A DNA stretch of 32,384 nt from NCBI GenBank assembly GCA_023253795.1, contig JALRFG010000006.1:1-32384 (forward strand), given 5' to 3'. This DNA is from Methylocystis sp. (GTDB lineage: Bacteria; Pseudomonadota; Alphaproteobacteria; Rhizobiales; Beijerinckiaceae). Below the pieces are notes generated by a model, which was given only the letters and a program-made list of their open reading frames with translations, was not told where the DNA came from and did no database searches. Position numbers and translations under genes: made by a program. Below are positions 1 to 8,525 of this stretch, piece after piece (positions within the stretch are counted from its first letter, which is position 1; every line of letters starts with the position of its first letter).

Positions 1-372
<372 letters not shown>

Positions 373-905
373 ATCAGCGCGGCGATTTTCTCACGCAGCT
401 CGCGCGCAAGCGCCGCGTCGAGCGAAACCAGCGGCTCGTCGAGCAGCAGCAGATCGGGTGCGATGGCGAGGGCGCGCGCCAGCGCGACGCGTCGCGCCAA
501 CCCGAGCGACAATTGTCGCGGAAAATGCGCAGCGTGTTCGGCGAGGCCCAGTTCGTCAAGCAATGCGGCGAGCGCGGCATCATGCGCTTGCGGCGCGGCG
601 ATGCGAAGATTGTCGATCACCGTGCGCCACGGCAGCAGGCGCGGCTCCTGAAAGACCATGCCGAGACGCCCATGCGCGGGCAGATGAATCTCGCCGTCGT
701 AATTCTGATCCAGCCCGGCGACGAGACGCAGCAGGGTCGTCTTGCCGCAACCGGACGGGCCGACGAGCGCGCCGACGGCGCCGACGGGCAGCGTCAGCCG
801 GAAATCCGCCAGCACATGATGCGCGACGCCATCGGCTCGCGTGTGATCCTTGCGACGGATCGCAAGATCAAGCGCCGACGCGCCAGCGTGAGACAGAGCG
901 TTCAA
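373..905 (-). CDS. ABC transporter ATP-binding protein (SsuB/TauB type), 3'-truncated
   Basis: This is the nucleotide-binding subunit of the importer encoded just upstream. The frame shows Walker A GPSGCGKTT, the Q-loop region MVFQEPRLLPW, a variant signature LSLGLARRVAL in place of LSGGQ, Walker B LLLLDEP and the D-loop SLDAAL. After the helix ending IAALIE the sequence becomes CarB, so the last 60 or so residues, including the switch histidine, are absent; family members have about 250 residues and about 178 remain. No ATG or GTG is available. TTG at 905 is the most likely start and overlaps the permease end by 38 bases, as is usual in translationally coupled ABC operons; another TTG lies 24 bases upstream. 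As it stands this subunit could not complete an ATPase cycle. Confidence 0.85.
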
Positions 906-1602
906 GGGGCTGCACCAGCAGGGTTTCAACGATGAGCATCAACGCCACGAAGGGAAGGGCGTAGGCGAGCAGCAAACGGATGTCAAAGAGCTGAAACGCC
1001 ATATTGATTTCAAAGCCGACGCCATTGGGGCGACCGAGCAATTCGACGATCAGCACGATCTTCCACACCAGCGACAGGCCAGCGCGCGTCGCGGCGGCGA
1101 CATAGGGCGCAAGCTGCGGCGCGATGATGTGTCGAAACCGCGCCATCGGCGACAGGCGAAACGCCTGCGCCACATCGTCGAGTTGCGGATCGAGCGCGCG
1201 CGCGCCCTCGCGCAGCGTGACGACGGCGTTGGGCAGCTTGTTGAGCGCCACGGCGCCAATCGCCGCGACCTCGGTGAGCCCGGCCCAGATATAGGCGAGC
1301 ACGATGACGACGAGCGCCGGCAGATTGAGCAGCACAACCAGCCAGGGATCGAGCAGGCGATTGAGCGTGCGATGTCGACCCATCGCATAGCCGATCGCTG
1401 CGCCGAAACTCATGGCGAGCGCAAAGGCGGCGAGAACCCGCGCCAGCGTGATCGCAAGATTGGAGAACAGCGCGCCCGATTGCGCTTCGGCGACCATGGT
1501 TTCAAACACCGGGCCTGGTCCGGGCAGGCGGCGCGGATCGGCGAAGAGCGCCGCCGCCTGCCAAAGCGCAAGCAGCGCGGCGAGCGACAGCGCGCGGATC
1601 AT
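868..1602 (-). CDS. ABC transporter permease, nitrate/sulfonate/taurine type
   Basis: This is the inner-membrane channel subunit of an SsuC/TauC-like importer, 244 residues. The N-terminal segment IRALSLAALLALWQAAALF is hydrophobic, and about five more membrane segments follow. The cytoplasmic EAA-type loop that docks on the ATPase is visible around residues 138-170 (LDPQLDDVAQAFRLSPMARF, then HIIAPQLAPYV). The start ATG overlaps the stop of the binding-protein gene in an ATGA, so the two are translationally coupled. The stop lies inside the start region of the ATPase gene. The substrate cannot be read from the sequence; relatives carry sulfonates, taurine, nitrate, bicarbonate or pyrimidine precursors. 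Confidence 0.88.
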   Translation of the reverse strand: MIRALSLAALLALWQAAALFADPRRLPGPGPVFETMVAEAQSGALFSNLAITLARVLAAFALAMSFGAAIGYAMGRHRTLNRLLDPWLVVLLNLPALVVIVLAYIWAGLTEVAAIGAVALNKLPNAVVTLREGARALDPQLDDVAQAFRLSPMARFRHIIAPQLAPYVAAATRAGLSLVWKIVLIVELLGRPNGVGFEINMAFQLFDIRLLLAYALPFVALMLIVETLLVQPLERSVSRWRVGA

Positions 1603-2576
1603 GGCGCGCCGGCGTAGAAGGTTCCCGGCGGCAGCGTCTTGCCGGGGCCGACCAGTTTTTCGCCGCCGATCTCCGCCAGCACGTTGTAAAGCGCGGCGGC
1701 GTCGCGCGCCTCGTCGGCGACGCTGCGCTTCGGCGTCGCGGCGATATAGCGCTTGCGATAGAGATCAAGCGTCGCCGCGTCTTTCGCGCCGAGCCGTTGC
1801 GCGGCGATGTTCCACGCCTTGTCGTCGGTGGCGATCAGCGTTCGCGCTTTTGCGGCGATGGCGAAGAAGTTTTTGAGCGCGTCGGCGTGGGCGTGCGCGA
1901 AGCCCTCGTCGAAGACATAGCCGGTGATGACGACAGGGCCGGCCGCGCCGAGCTCTTTTTCGACTTCGGCGATTTCGATCGGCCGGGCGAAGCCCTTGCC
2001 TTCCAGATCGACGGCGAAGTTCCAGAACGCCAGCGCCGCATCGATCTCGCCTTCCTGCGCTTTTTGAGCGATCAGCGGCGGCGCGCCATAAACCAGCGTG
2101 GCGGATTTTTCGAGATCGACGCCATTCTTCAGCGCATAAGCTTTGAGCAGCAGCCAGCTTTTATCGAGCGGCCCGCCGGAGACGCCGAGTTTTTTGCCGG
2201 CGAGATCGGCGACGCTGCGGATGGCGGGATTTTTCGTCATCACGGCGCCGACGCCGGTGGAATAGGACGATAGGGTCAGTTTCGCGCCCTGGGCGCGCTC
2301 GCGCGCCACCCACAGCCAGTCGGAAACGATCAGATCGGCGCTTCCGCCCTGAAGGGCGATCTTGCCGGCCTCCGGCGTCGCCAGTTCAGTCGTCTCCAGC
2401 GTCAGTCCGGCGTCGCGATCGAGGCCGAAAGCCTTGATGACAGCGATCTCCCAGCTTGCCGTGCCGGTCTTTTGCAGGGCGAGGCGCAGGGTGTCGGCGG
2501 CCAGCGCCGGGGAGGCGACAAGAAAGACGGGGGCGAGCAGGAAGGCGGCGAGGAGAGGGGCGAGCAGGCGCTTCAT
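1599..2576 (-). CDS. ABC transporter periplasmic substrate-binding protein (SsuA/NMT1-like)
   Basis: This 325-residue secreted binding protein belongs to an importer of the SsuA/TauA/NMT1 group. A signal peptide is evident: MKR, then a hydrophobic run, with likely cleavage after SPALA. The mature part has the two-lobe pattern of the family: the first strand DTLRLALQKTGTASWEIAVIKAFGLD, GGSADLIVSDWLWVARERAQG and the hinge segment NPAIRSVADLAGKKLGVSGG. It ends in LPPGTFYAGAP. It is the first gene of the minus-strand transporter operon. A GGGAAAA stretch upstream of ATG 2576 may act as a weak ribosome site. A 116-base gap separates it from divergent parE. The ligand is unknown, and no neighbouring metabolic gene suggests one. 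Confidence 0.85.
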   Translation of the reverse strand: MKRLLAPLLAAFLLAPVFLVASPALAADTLRLALQKTGTASWEIAVIKAFGLDRDAGLTLETTELATPEAGKIALQGGSADLIVSDWLWVARERAQGAKLTLSSYSTGVGAVMTKNPAIRSVADLAGKKLGVSGGPLDKSWLLLKAYALKNGVDLEKSATLVYGAPPLIAQKAQEGEIDAALAFWNFAVDLEGKGFARPIEIAEVEKELGAAGPVVITGYVFDEGFAHAHADALKNFFAIAAKARTLIATDDKAWNIAAQRLGAKDAATLDLYRKRYIAATPKRSVADEARDAAALYNVLAEIGGEKLVGPGKTLPPGTFYAGAP

Positions 2577-2692
2577 GGGTTTTCCCGCATAAAAGAATGC
2601 TGTGCTCTTAGCTCAGGCCGCCGCCGGCGTCATCTGCCATTGGCGGCTGGCTGGCCCGCGCATCCTTTCTCGAATCACGTTAAAGTGCGGCC

Positions 2693-4708
2693 ATGGCCAC
2701 TAAATCCGACCTCTTCGGCGGCGCGCCCCGCAGGGCCGCCGCGCCCAAACCCGCCGCCAAAACCGGACCCGCTGAATATTCCGCCGCGTCCATCGAAGTC
2801 CTCGAAGGGCTGGAGCCGGTGCGCCGGCGTCCCGGCATGTATATTGGCGGAACCGACGAAGCCGCGATGCATCACCTCTTCGCCGAGGTGCTCGACAACG
2901 CCATGGACGAGGCGGTCGCCGGCCACGCCACCTTCATCGAGGTGACGCTGGAGACCGACGGCTGGCTGAGCGTGAGCGACAATGGTCGCGGCATTCCGGT
3001 CGGTCCGCATCCCAAGATGAAGGACAAATCGGCGCTGGAAGTGGTGATGACCGTGCTCCATGCCGGCGGCAAATTCGATTCCGGCGCCTATCAGACATCG
3101 GGCGGCCTGCACGGCGTCGGCGTATCGGTCGTCAACGCTTTGTCGGAAAAACTTGAGGTTGAGGTGGCGACAGGCGGCCAGCTTTATCGTCAGGAGTTTT
3201 CGCGCGGTCTGCCGCTTGGCAAACTTGTCGAACTGGGGCGGATCGCCAACCGGCGCGGCACGAAAGTGCGCTTCAAACCCGATGCGCAGATTTTTGGCGC
3301 ACAGGCGCATTGGAAGCCGGCGCGACTGTTTCGCATGTCGCGCTCCAAAGCCTATCTGTTTGGCGGCGTCGAAATTCGCTGGCGCTGCGATCCTGCGCTG
3401 ATTGACGCGGGATCGGATATTCCCGCTGAAGCGGTGTTGCGCTTTCCCGGCGGCCTCAAGGATTATCTGGCGCGTGAAATTCAAGGCAAGGAGTCGGTCA
3501 CCGATCAGCCTTTCGTCGGCAAGGTGACGCGCGAAGGCGGCCATGGTTCGCTCGAATGGGCGGTGGCGTGGCTCGCCGACGATGACGGATTCGTTCATTC
3601 CTACTGCAACACGATTCCCACGCCCGATGGCGGCACGCATGAAGCGGGTTTCCGTTCGGCGCTGACCAAGGCGTTGCGCGATCACGCCGACCGCATCGGA
3701 CAGGCGAAGCGCGCGAAAGACGTGACCGCCGACGATCTGATGGGTCAATCGGCGGCGATGATCTCGGTGTTTATTCGCGAGCCGGAGTTTCAGGGCCAGA
3801 ACAAGAGCCGACTGATGACGGTCGAGGCGTCGCGCATTGTCGAAAGCGCGGTGCGCGACGCCTTCGATCACTGGCTGGCGGGCGCGCCGTCGCAGGCGAA
3901 CAAGCTGCTCGATTTCGCGATCGAACGCGCCGAGGAGCGGCTGCGTCGTCGCGCCGAAAAGGATGTCGCGCGCAAAACCGCGACGCGCAAATTGCGCCTG
4001 CCCGGCAAGCTCGTCGATTGCACCAATAATTCGACTGAAGGCTCGGAGCTTTTCATCGTCGAAGGCGATTCCGCCGGCGGCTCGGCCAAGGAGGCGCGTA
4101 ATCGCGCGACGCAAGCGGTGCTGCCGTTGCGCGGCAAGATCCTCAATGTCGCCTCCGCAACCAAGGACAAGCTGCACGCCAATCAGCAACTCGCCGATCT
4201 GACGCAGGCGCTGGGCTGCGGTCTCGGCGCCCATTATCGCGAAGAGGATTTGCGTTACGGAAAAGTGATCGTGATGACCGACGCGGATGTTGACGGCGCG
4301 CATATCGCTTCGTTGCTGATCACGTTCTTTTATCGGCAGATGCCGCGTCTGATCGAGGGCGGCCATCTCTATCTGGCGCAGCCGCCGCTCTACAAGCTGA
4401 CGCAGGGCGCCAAAACCGTCTATGCGCGCGACAATGAACATCGCGAAGAGCTTGAGCGCACCGAGCTCACCGGCAAGGGCAAGATCGAGGTCAATCGCTT
4501 CAAGGGTCTCGGCGAAATGAGCGCCGCGCAGTTGAAGGAAACGACGATGGACCCGACCAAGCGCACGCTGCTCAAAGTGGTTCTCGCTGGCGAGGAGCGC
4601 GAGGAAACAGCCGATTGCGTCGAGCGATTGATGGGCAACAAGCCGGAAGCGCGCTTCGCCTTCATTCAGGAAACGGCGGCTTTCGCCGCCGAGCTGGTTG
4701 ATATCTGA
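2693..4708 (+). CDS. parE: DNA topoisomerase IV subunit B
   Basis: This is the ATPase subunit of topoisomerase IV, which with ParC separates linked daughter chromosomes. The 671-residue protein has a short basic N-terminal tail, then the GHKL ATPase with E65-VLDN-A, DNGRGIP around 96-102 and GGLHGVGVSVVNAL from about 137. The transducer domain follows, then the TOPRIM domain with FIVEGDSAGGSA near 453 and DADVDGAH near 530. The C-terminal RFKGLGEM motif (near 604) is present. The block PLRGKILNVA and the overall length fit ParE, which lacks the E. coli GyrB insertion; a second gyrB elsewhere is expected. No clear Shine-Dalgarno sequence precedes ATG 2693. The stop TGA overlaps the next gene's start. 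Confidence 0.95.
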   Translation: MATKSDLFGGAPRRAAAPKPAAKTGPAEYSAASIEVLEGLEPVRRRPGMYIGGTDEAAMHHLFAEVLDNAMDEAVAGHATFIEVTLETDGWLSVSDNGRGIPVGPHPKMKDKSALEVVMTVLHAGGKFDSGAYQTSGGLHGVGVSVVNALSEKLEVEVATGGQLYRQEFSRGLPLGKLVELGRIANRRGTKVRFKPDAQIFGAQAHWKPARLFRMSRSKAYLFGGVEIRWRCDPALIDAGSDIPAEAVLRFPGGLKDYLAREIQGKESVTDQPFVGKVTREGGHGSLEWAVAWLADDDGFVHSYCNTIPTPDGGTHEAGFRSALTKALRDHADRIGQAKRAKDVTADDLMGQSAAMISVFIREPEFQGQNKSRLMTVEASRIVESAVRDAFDHWLAGAPSQANKLLDFAIERAEERLRRRAEKDVARKTATRKLRLPGKLVDCTNNSTEGSELFIVEGDSAGGSAKEARNRATQAVLPLRGKILNVASATKDKLHANQQLADLTQALGCGLGAHYREEDLRYGKVIVMTDADVDGAHIASLLITFFYRQMPRLIEGGHLYLAQPPLYKLTQGAKTVYARDNEHREELERTELTGKGKIEVNRFKGLGEMSAAQLKETTMDPTKRTLLKVVLAGEEREETADCVERLMGNKPEARFAFIQETAAFAAELVDI

Positions 4709-5799
4709 TGTCGAACGGCCAGCGCAGCATGAATCTGGACGCCGCATCGGCGCAGTCGGTCGTCGCGCCGACGGAGACGGATGCGACGAAGGATCAGGCC
4801 TATGCGCTGGAGCGTATGCAGCTTGCGCTCGACGCCGGCCGCACGGGCGTATGGGACTGGAACCTCATCACCGGTGAAGTGCATCTCGATGCGCGTGTGC
4901 GGCAATTATGGGGGTTCGACGACACGACGCCGGCAAGCCTCGATATTTTTCGCAACGCTTTACATCCGCAGGATCGCAAGCGCTCGCGCGAGGCGGTGGA
5001 GACAGCGCTCGATCCCGAACATGATGGCGATTACGAAATTGAATATCGGGTGATTGGCCTGAAGGATAAGGTCGAGCGCTGGGTGTCGATCCGTGGCCGC
5101 ACCTTTTTTGAAAACGGTCGTCCGATCCGCATTCTTGGCACGGCGCGCGACATCACCGGCCGCAAACAGCGCGAACAGCATGTGCGCGTGTTGTTGCGCG
5201 AACTCGTGCATCGTTCCAAAAATCTACTTGCCGTCGTTCAGGCGATGTCGCGCCAGACGGCGGCGGGCTCACCCTCTGTTGAGGAGTTTCAGCGCAAATT
5301 CGGCGCGCGCCTGCAGGCCTTGTCGATGGCGCATGATCTGCTGATTTCGCAGGATTGGCGCGGCGCCGCGATGCATGATCTGGTGCGCGCGCAAATGGCT
5401 TATTGCCTTGATGTCGCCAAAGATGATCTGGCGCAGCGCGCATTGATCGAAGGGCCGAAGCTGATGCTGAAGCCGGAAGCCGCGCAAAATATCGGCCTCG
5501 CCTTGCATGAACTCGCCACCAATGCCTTGGCTTATGGCGCGCTGTCGCGCCCCGATGGCGCGGTGTCGTTGAAATGGGGCCTTGAAGATGGCCGTTTAAA
5601 CATCGAATGGCGTGAGAGCGGCGGGCCGTCGGTGGCGACGCCGCCGCGTGAGGGTTTTGGCCACAAGGTCGTCAAGCGCCTTGTCGCGCTGGCGCTCGAT
5701 GGCGAAGCGACGCTGAATTTTCCGCCTGATGGTCTGGTGTGGACGTTATCGATCCCGGCGAGCTTCGCCATGACGAAGGCCGAGCCAGCGCCTTTGTAA
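4708..5799 (+). CDS. PAS domain-containing HWE-family sensor histidine kinase
   Basis: This is a soluble signal-transduction kinase of 363 residues. Residues 35-155 form a PAS_3-type sensor (GVWDWNLITGEVHLD, LHPQDR, the ending ILGTARDITGRKQRE). The HWE dimerisation/phosphoacceptor region follows, with LLRELVHRSKNLLAVVQ and H168 as the likely phosphorylated histidine. The ATP-binding part has the N-box LALHELATNALAYGALS (N272), the diagnostic WRESGGP at 301-307 and GFGHKVVKRL. There is no transmembrane segment or receiver domain, so it should sense a cytoplasmic cue and pass phosphate to a separate response regulator not seen here. Its ATG overlaps the parE stop (TGATG), suggesting coupled translation. 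The ligand and partner are unknown. Confidence 0.9.
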   Translation: MSNGQRSMNLDAASAQSVVAPTETDATKDQAYALERMQLALDAGRTGVWDWNLITGEVHLDARVRQLWGFDDTTPASLDIFRNALHPQDRKRSREAVETALDPEHDGDYEIEYRVIGLKDKVERWVSIRGRTFFENGRPIRILGTARDITGRKQREQHVRVLLRELVHRSKNLLAVVQAMSRQTAAGSPSVEEFQRKFGARLQALSMAHDLLISQDWRGAAMHDLVRAQMAYCLDVAKDDLAQRALIEGPKLMLKPEAAQNIGLALHELATNALAYGALSRPDGAVSLKWGLEDGRLNIEWRESGGPSVATPPREGFGHKVVKRLVALALDGEATLNFPPDGLVWTLSIPASFAMTKAEPAPL

Positions 5800-5810
5800 T
5801 CAGCGCCAGT

Positions 5811-6212
5811 CTATCTCAAAAAATCGATCAGCGGTCCGATCAGCGGCGCATCGGCGGGCGGCATGTCATATTTCCGCAGATCGCGCGCATGCGCCCATTT
5901 GATGTTTTGCCCTTCCGCGGGAACGACAAGTCCGTCCCATTTGCGGCAGACATAAAGCGGCATCAGCAAATGAAAATCATCATAGGCGTGGCTGGCGAAG
6001 GTTAGCGGCGCGAGACAGGGTTCGCAGACATCGATGCTCAACTCTTCCTTGAGTTCTCGCGCCAATGCACGTTCCGGTCGTTCTCCGGGATCCAGCTTGC
6101 CGCCGGGAAATTCCCACAGGCCAGCAAGTTGTTTGCCTTCGGGGCGTTGTGCGATGAGCACGCGATTATCCGCGTCGATGAGCGCGGCGGCGACAACCAA
6201 AAGTAGTTTCAT
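5811..6212 (-). CDS. mutT: 8-oxo-dGTP diphosphatase (Nudix hydrolase)
   Basis: This is a 133-residue Nudix enzyme that removes oxidised guanine nucleotides before they can be incorporated into DNA. The Nudix box is complete at residues 38-60: G38, E44, then RELKEEL with R52, E53, E56 and E57; the usual glycine near its end is serine 59. LAGLWEFPGGK before the box and the short single-domain length are typical of MutT. It converges on the histidine kinase with an 11-base gap. Upstream there is a perfect TATAAT only seven bases before the ATG and no Shine-Dalgarno sequence, so the message is probably leaderless. In many alphaproteobacteria mutT lies near argJ and a parvulin gene (from memory), which matches this neighbourhood. 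Confidence 0.9.
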   Translation of the reverse strand: MKLLLVVAAALIDADNRVLIAQRPEGKQLAGLWEFPGGKLDPGERPERALARELKEELSIDVCEPCLAPLTFASHAYDDFHLLMPLYVCRKWDGLVVPAEGQNIKWAHARDLRKYDMPPADAPLIGPLIDFLR

Positions 6213-6219
6213 GCCGTTG

Positions 6220-6225
6220 ATTATA
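6220..6225 (-). promoter_or_regulatory. -10 box of mutT, probable leaderless promoter
   Basis: On the minus strand the sequence reads TATAAT followed by seven bases and then the mutT ATG. Transcription starting the usual 6-8 bases after the -10 would begin at or beside the A of the start codon. The -35 region at 17-18 base spacing (CTGTCG or CCTGTC) is a poor match to TTGACA. Leaderless messages are common in alphaproteobacteria. Confidence 0.5.
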
Positions 6226-6477
6226 TCAGCTTTTCAGCGTGCCGACAGGGGATGATCGTCAACGTTGGCGCGGGATTTTGCGCGGTGGACGCCGCATTGC
6301 AGACGGGCTGGGAATATTGCCCTTTAGGGCGCATCGTGTCACACGGGACAGGATCGTCGATGCATGATGCGGCATGGCGCGCGCGTCATGACTGCTTAAA
6401 AAACCGGCGGGAGAATGGACCTCTTCAGGGTTGTCTCCGTGAGCCGGGCAGATGGCGATACATTCGGAGGAGAACGC

Positions 6478-6777
6478 ATGAAGAAGATAGTTGTCGCACT
6501 GGCGCTCGCCAGCGTGTGCATTCCGTCGCTTTCCCAGGCGCAGGTCAAGATCGACATGAGCAAGGTCACCTGCAGCGAAGTGCTGGCGATGCCGCAGGTG
6601 GATCAGACAGATTTCGGCGCCTTTGTGAGCGGCTGGTTCGCACAGAAGGCCGGTCGCACCTACATCGACATGGGGCTGTTTCGCAAGAACACGGCGAGCG
6701 TGATGAGCTGGTGCAAGTTCAATCCGTCCGACTCCGTCATGGCGGCGATCGAACGCGCCGTTGGACAGAAGAAGTAA
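6478..6777 (+). CDS. HdeA-like periplasmic protein, first of a tandem pair
   Basis: This is a 99-residue exported protein resembling the HdeA/HdeB acid-stress chaperones. The signal peptide MKKIVVALALASVCIPSLSQA is followed by a mature domain of about 77 residues. Its two mature-part cysteines, C32 and C79, are 47 residues apart; in E. coli HdeA the disulfide pair is 48 apart. The pattern of a first Cys, a GWF segment and a second Cys in WCKFNP also fits the family. ATG 6478 is chosen because a strong GGAGGAGAA lies six to nine bases upstream and because the signal peptide begins there; upstream in-frame starts would spoil it. A paralogue follows 19 bases downstream. A chaperone role is inferred from family and layout only. 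Confidence 0.75.
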   Translation: MKKIVVALALASVCIPSLSQAQVKIDMSKVTCSEVLAMPQVDQTDFGAFVSGWFAQKAGRTYIDMGLFRKNTASVMSWCKFNPSDSVMAAIERAVGQKK

Positions 6778-6796
6778 CAGGGAGATCGTGACGATC

Positions 6797-7102
6797 ATGA
6801 ATCGCAAACTCATTCTCGCCGGCTTTGCCGCCGCTGCCGCCGTCGCTCTCCCTTTTGCGACGCCCGTTAATGCGCAGGTCACCATTGAGATGGCCGACAT
6901 CACCTGCAAGGACTTCGCCGGTTACGATGCGGAGACCCAGGATTTTATCGGCAACTGGATGCGTGGCTATTGGATGTCTTCGAAGAACCTTACGGTGATC
7001 GACTCCAAATATGTGAAGCGCAACACCGACAAGATCGCGCGTTACTGCACGAAAATGCCAAAAGCCAAGCTGATGGACGCCATTCAGAAGAACGCCCGCT
7101 AA
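6797..7102 (+). CDS. HdeA-like periplasmic protein, second of a tandem pair
   Basis: This is a 101-residue exported paralogue of the preceding gene. The signal peptide is MNRKLILAGF, then an alanine-rich run ending at PVNAQ. The mature part has the same plan: EMADITCKDF, GNWMRGYWMSS, KRNTDKIARYC. Cysteines C37 and C84 are again 47 residues apart, so a single disulfide is likely. ATG 6797 gives a clean signal peptide; an in-frame GTG at 6788 sits closer to the AGGGAG at 6779-6784 and could be the true start, adding three residues. The gene ends just before a strong hairpin terminator, so the pair probably forms a two-gene transcript. The function is assigned by similarity to the HdeA family, with moderate certainty. 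Confidence 0.75.
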   Translation: MNRKLILAGFAAAAAVALPFATPVNAQVTIEMADITCKDFAGYDAETQDFIGNWMRGYWMSSKNLTVIDSKYVKRNTDKIARYCTKMPKAKLMDAIQKNAR

Positions 7103-7107
7103 AAAAT

Positions 7108-7133
7108 AAAACCCGGCCAATTGGCCGGGTTTT
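7108..7133. terminator. bidirectional Rho-independent terminator
   Basis: A 13-base-pair perfect inverted repeat is centred between 7120 and 7121 (ACCCGGCCAA then TTGGCCGGGT, flanked by A-runs on the left and T-runs on the right). It lies between the convergent stops of the second HdeA-like gene (7102) and argJ (7159). T-tracts follow the stem in both directions, so it can end both transcripts. Confidence 0.9.
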
Positions 7134-7158
7134 TTATTTGTGCAAACTGCGCGGCGCG

Positions 7159-8406
7159 TTAGCTGCGGTAATCGCCATTGATGGCGACATATTCCTTGGT
7201 CAGATCGCAGGTCCACACCGTTGCAGCGCCCGCGCCAACGCCGATGTCGGCGTTGATGACAATGTTCTGGCGCTTCATGATCTCGGAGACTTCCGCTTCA
7301 TTATAGGAAGGATCGCGCAGGCCCTGATGCGCGACGCGCACGCCGCCGAACCAGATCGAGAGCTTGTCGCGATCGGCTTTCTCGCCTGCTTTGCCGACCG
7401 CCATCACGACGCGGCCCCAATTAGCGTCTTCGCCGGCGATGGCTGTTTTGACCAATGGTGAATTGGCGATGGAGAGCGCAATGCGTTTCGCCGCTCTGGC
7501 GTTTTCCGCGCCTGTCACTGTCACTTCGACAAATTTGCGGGCGCCTTCGCCGTCTTTCACCACCTGCTGCGCAAGGTCGAGCAGAACTTCTGACAGCGCG
7601 CGTTTGAACTGCAGCAGACGCCGGTCCGACGCCTCATCGATTTTCGGCGCGCCGCGCTTCTTTGCGGCGCCCGTGGCGAAAAGCATCAATGTGTCCGATG
7701 TCGATGTGTCGCTGTCGACGGTGATGGCGTTGAACGACCCCTGCACGGCCTTCGACAGCATCGCTTGCAACGCCTCGGCGCCAATCGGCGCATCGGTGAA
7801 GATAAAGGACAGCATCGTCGCCATATCGGGAGCGATCATGCCGGCGCCTTTGGCGATGCCGCTGATCGTCACATCAACGCCGCCAATCATTGTTTTGCGC
7901 GTCGCCAGTTTGGGGAAGGTGTCGGTGGTCATGATCGCACGCGCTGCGTCCTGCCAGGCGTCGGGGCGTGCGTTGCGGGCGAGCGTGTCGAGAACGCCGT
8001 TGAATTTCGTCGCGTCAAGCGGTTCGCCAATCACGCCAGTAGAGGCGAGAAACACCTGTTTTTCATTGGCGTCTGCGGCGGCGGCGGCGAGTTGCGCCGA
8101 AAGCTTGACGGCCTGCGCGCCAACCTTGCCGGTGAATGCGTTGGCGTTGCCGGAGTTCACCAGCAGCACCCGCGCTTTGCCGCCCTTCAGTTTGGCGCGG
8201 CACCAGTCGACGGGCGCCGAAGGGCATTTCGATTTTGTGAAAACGCCGGCGACCGTCGCGCCTTCGTCCATCAGCGCCAGCATCACATCGGTGCGGCCGG
8301 CGTAACGCACGCCCGCCATGCCGGCGGCGAAACGCACGCCGTCCAGCGGCGGAATGTCGGGCGTTGTTTTGGGTGCGAGCGGAGAAAGCGGGGCGTCATG
8401 GGCCAT
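7159..8406 (-). CDS. argJ: bifunctional glutamate N-acetyltransferase/amino-acid acetyltransferase
   Basis: ArgJ moves the acetyl group from N-acetylornithine to glutamate, closing the cyclic arginine pathway; bifunctional forms also use acetyl-CoA. From ATG 8406 the protein has 415 residues, as is normal. Visible blocks are LLVNSGNANAFTG (82-93), ASTGVIGEPL (121-130), the self-cleavage site AKGAGMIAPDMATML with nucleophile T197, TVDSDTSTSDT, and the C-terminal AAATVWTCDLTKEYVAINGDYRS. An in-frame ATG at 8451 would add 15 residues unlike other family members, so 8406 is preferred. The gene ends at the shared bidirectional terminator. Upstream lies the parvulin gene on the same strand, with its own terminator between them, so argJ probably has its own promoter. 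Confidence 0.95.
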   Translation of the reverse strand: MAHDAPLSPLAPKTTPDIPPLDGVRFAAGMAGVRYAGRTDVMLALMDEGATVAGVFTKSKCPSAPVDWCRAKLKGGKARVLLVNSGNANAFTGKVGAQAVKLSAQLAAAAADANEKQVFLASTGVIGEPLDATKFNGVLDTLARNARPDAWQDAARAIMTTDTFPKLATRKTMIGGVDVTISGIAKGAGMIAPDMATMLSFIFTDAPIGAEALQAMLSKAVQGSFNAITVDSDTSTSDTLMLFATGAAKKRGAPKIDEASDRRLLQFKRALSEVLLDLAQQVVKDGEGARKFVEVTVTGAENARAAKRIALSIANSPLVKTAIAGEDANWGRVVMAVGKAGEKADRDKLSIWFGGVRVAHQGLRDPSYNEAEVSEIMKRQNIVINADIGVGAGAATVWTCDLTKEYVAINGDYRS

Positions 8407-8474
8407 CGGCGAAACCTTGCTGCAATCGGACGCGGCGTATGACCGCGTCACTGCCGTCGCCCGAATTTATACTA

Positions 8475-8519
8475 CCAAAAAACAGGGAAAAGACGCCGGC
8501 GCGTATGACGCGCCGGCGT
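8475..8519 (-). terminator. Rho-independent terminator of the parvulin gene
   Basis: Read on the minus strand just after the stop at 8526, an 11-base-pair stem (ACGCCGGCGCG with its complement, 8493-8503 and 8509-8519) closes a five-base loop. It is followed by CTTTTCCCTGTTTTTT. It separates the isomerase transcript from argJ. Confidence 0.85.
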
Positions 8520-8525
8520 TAATGC

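Noticed and set aside
2675..4747. A 690-codon open frame antisense to all of parE
   Set aside because: It is the reverse shadow of parE codon bias in GC-rich DNA. Its translation is low-complexity, rich in Arg/His/Gly, with no family motif, while parE on the other strand is unmistakable.
6252..6791. A 179-codon plus-strand frame across the first HdeA-like gene
   Set aside because: It is in another frame from the HdeA-like gene, with no motif. The real gene has a strong ribosome site, a signal peptide and a paralogue next door.
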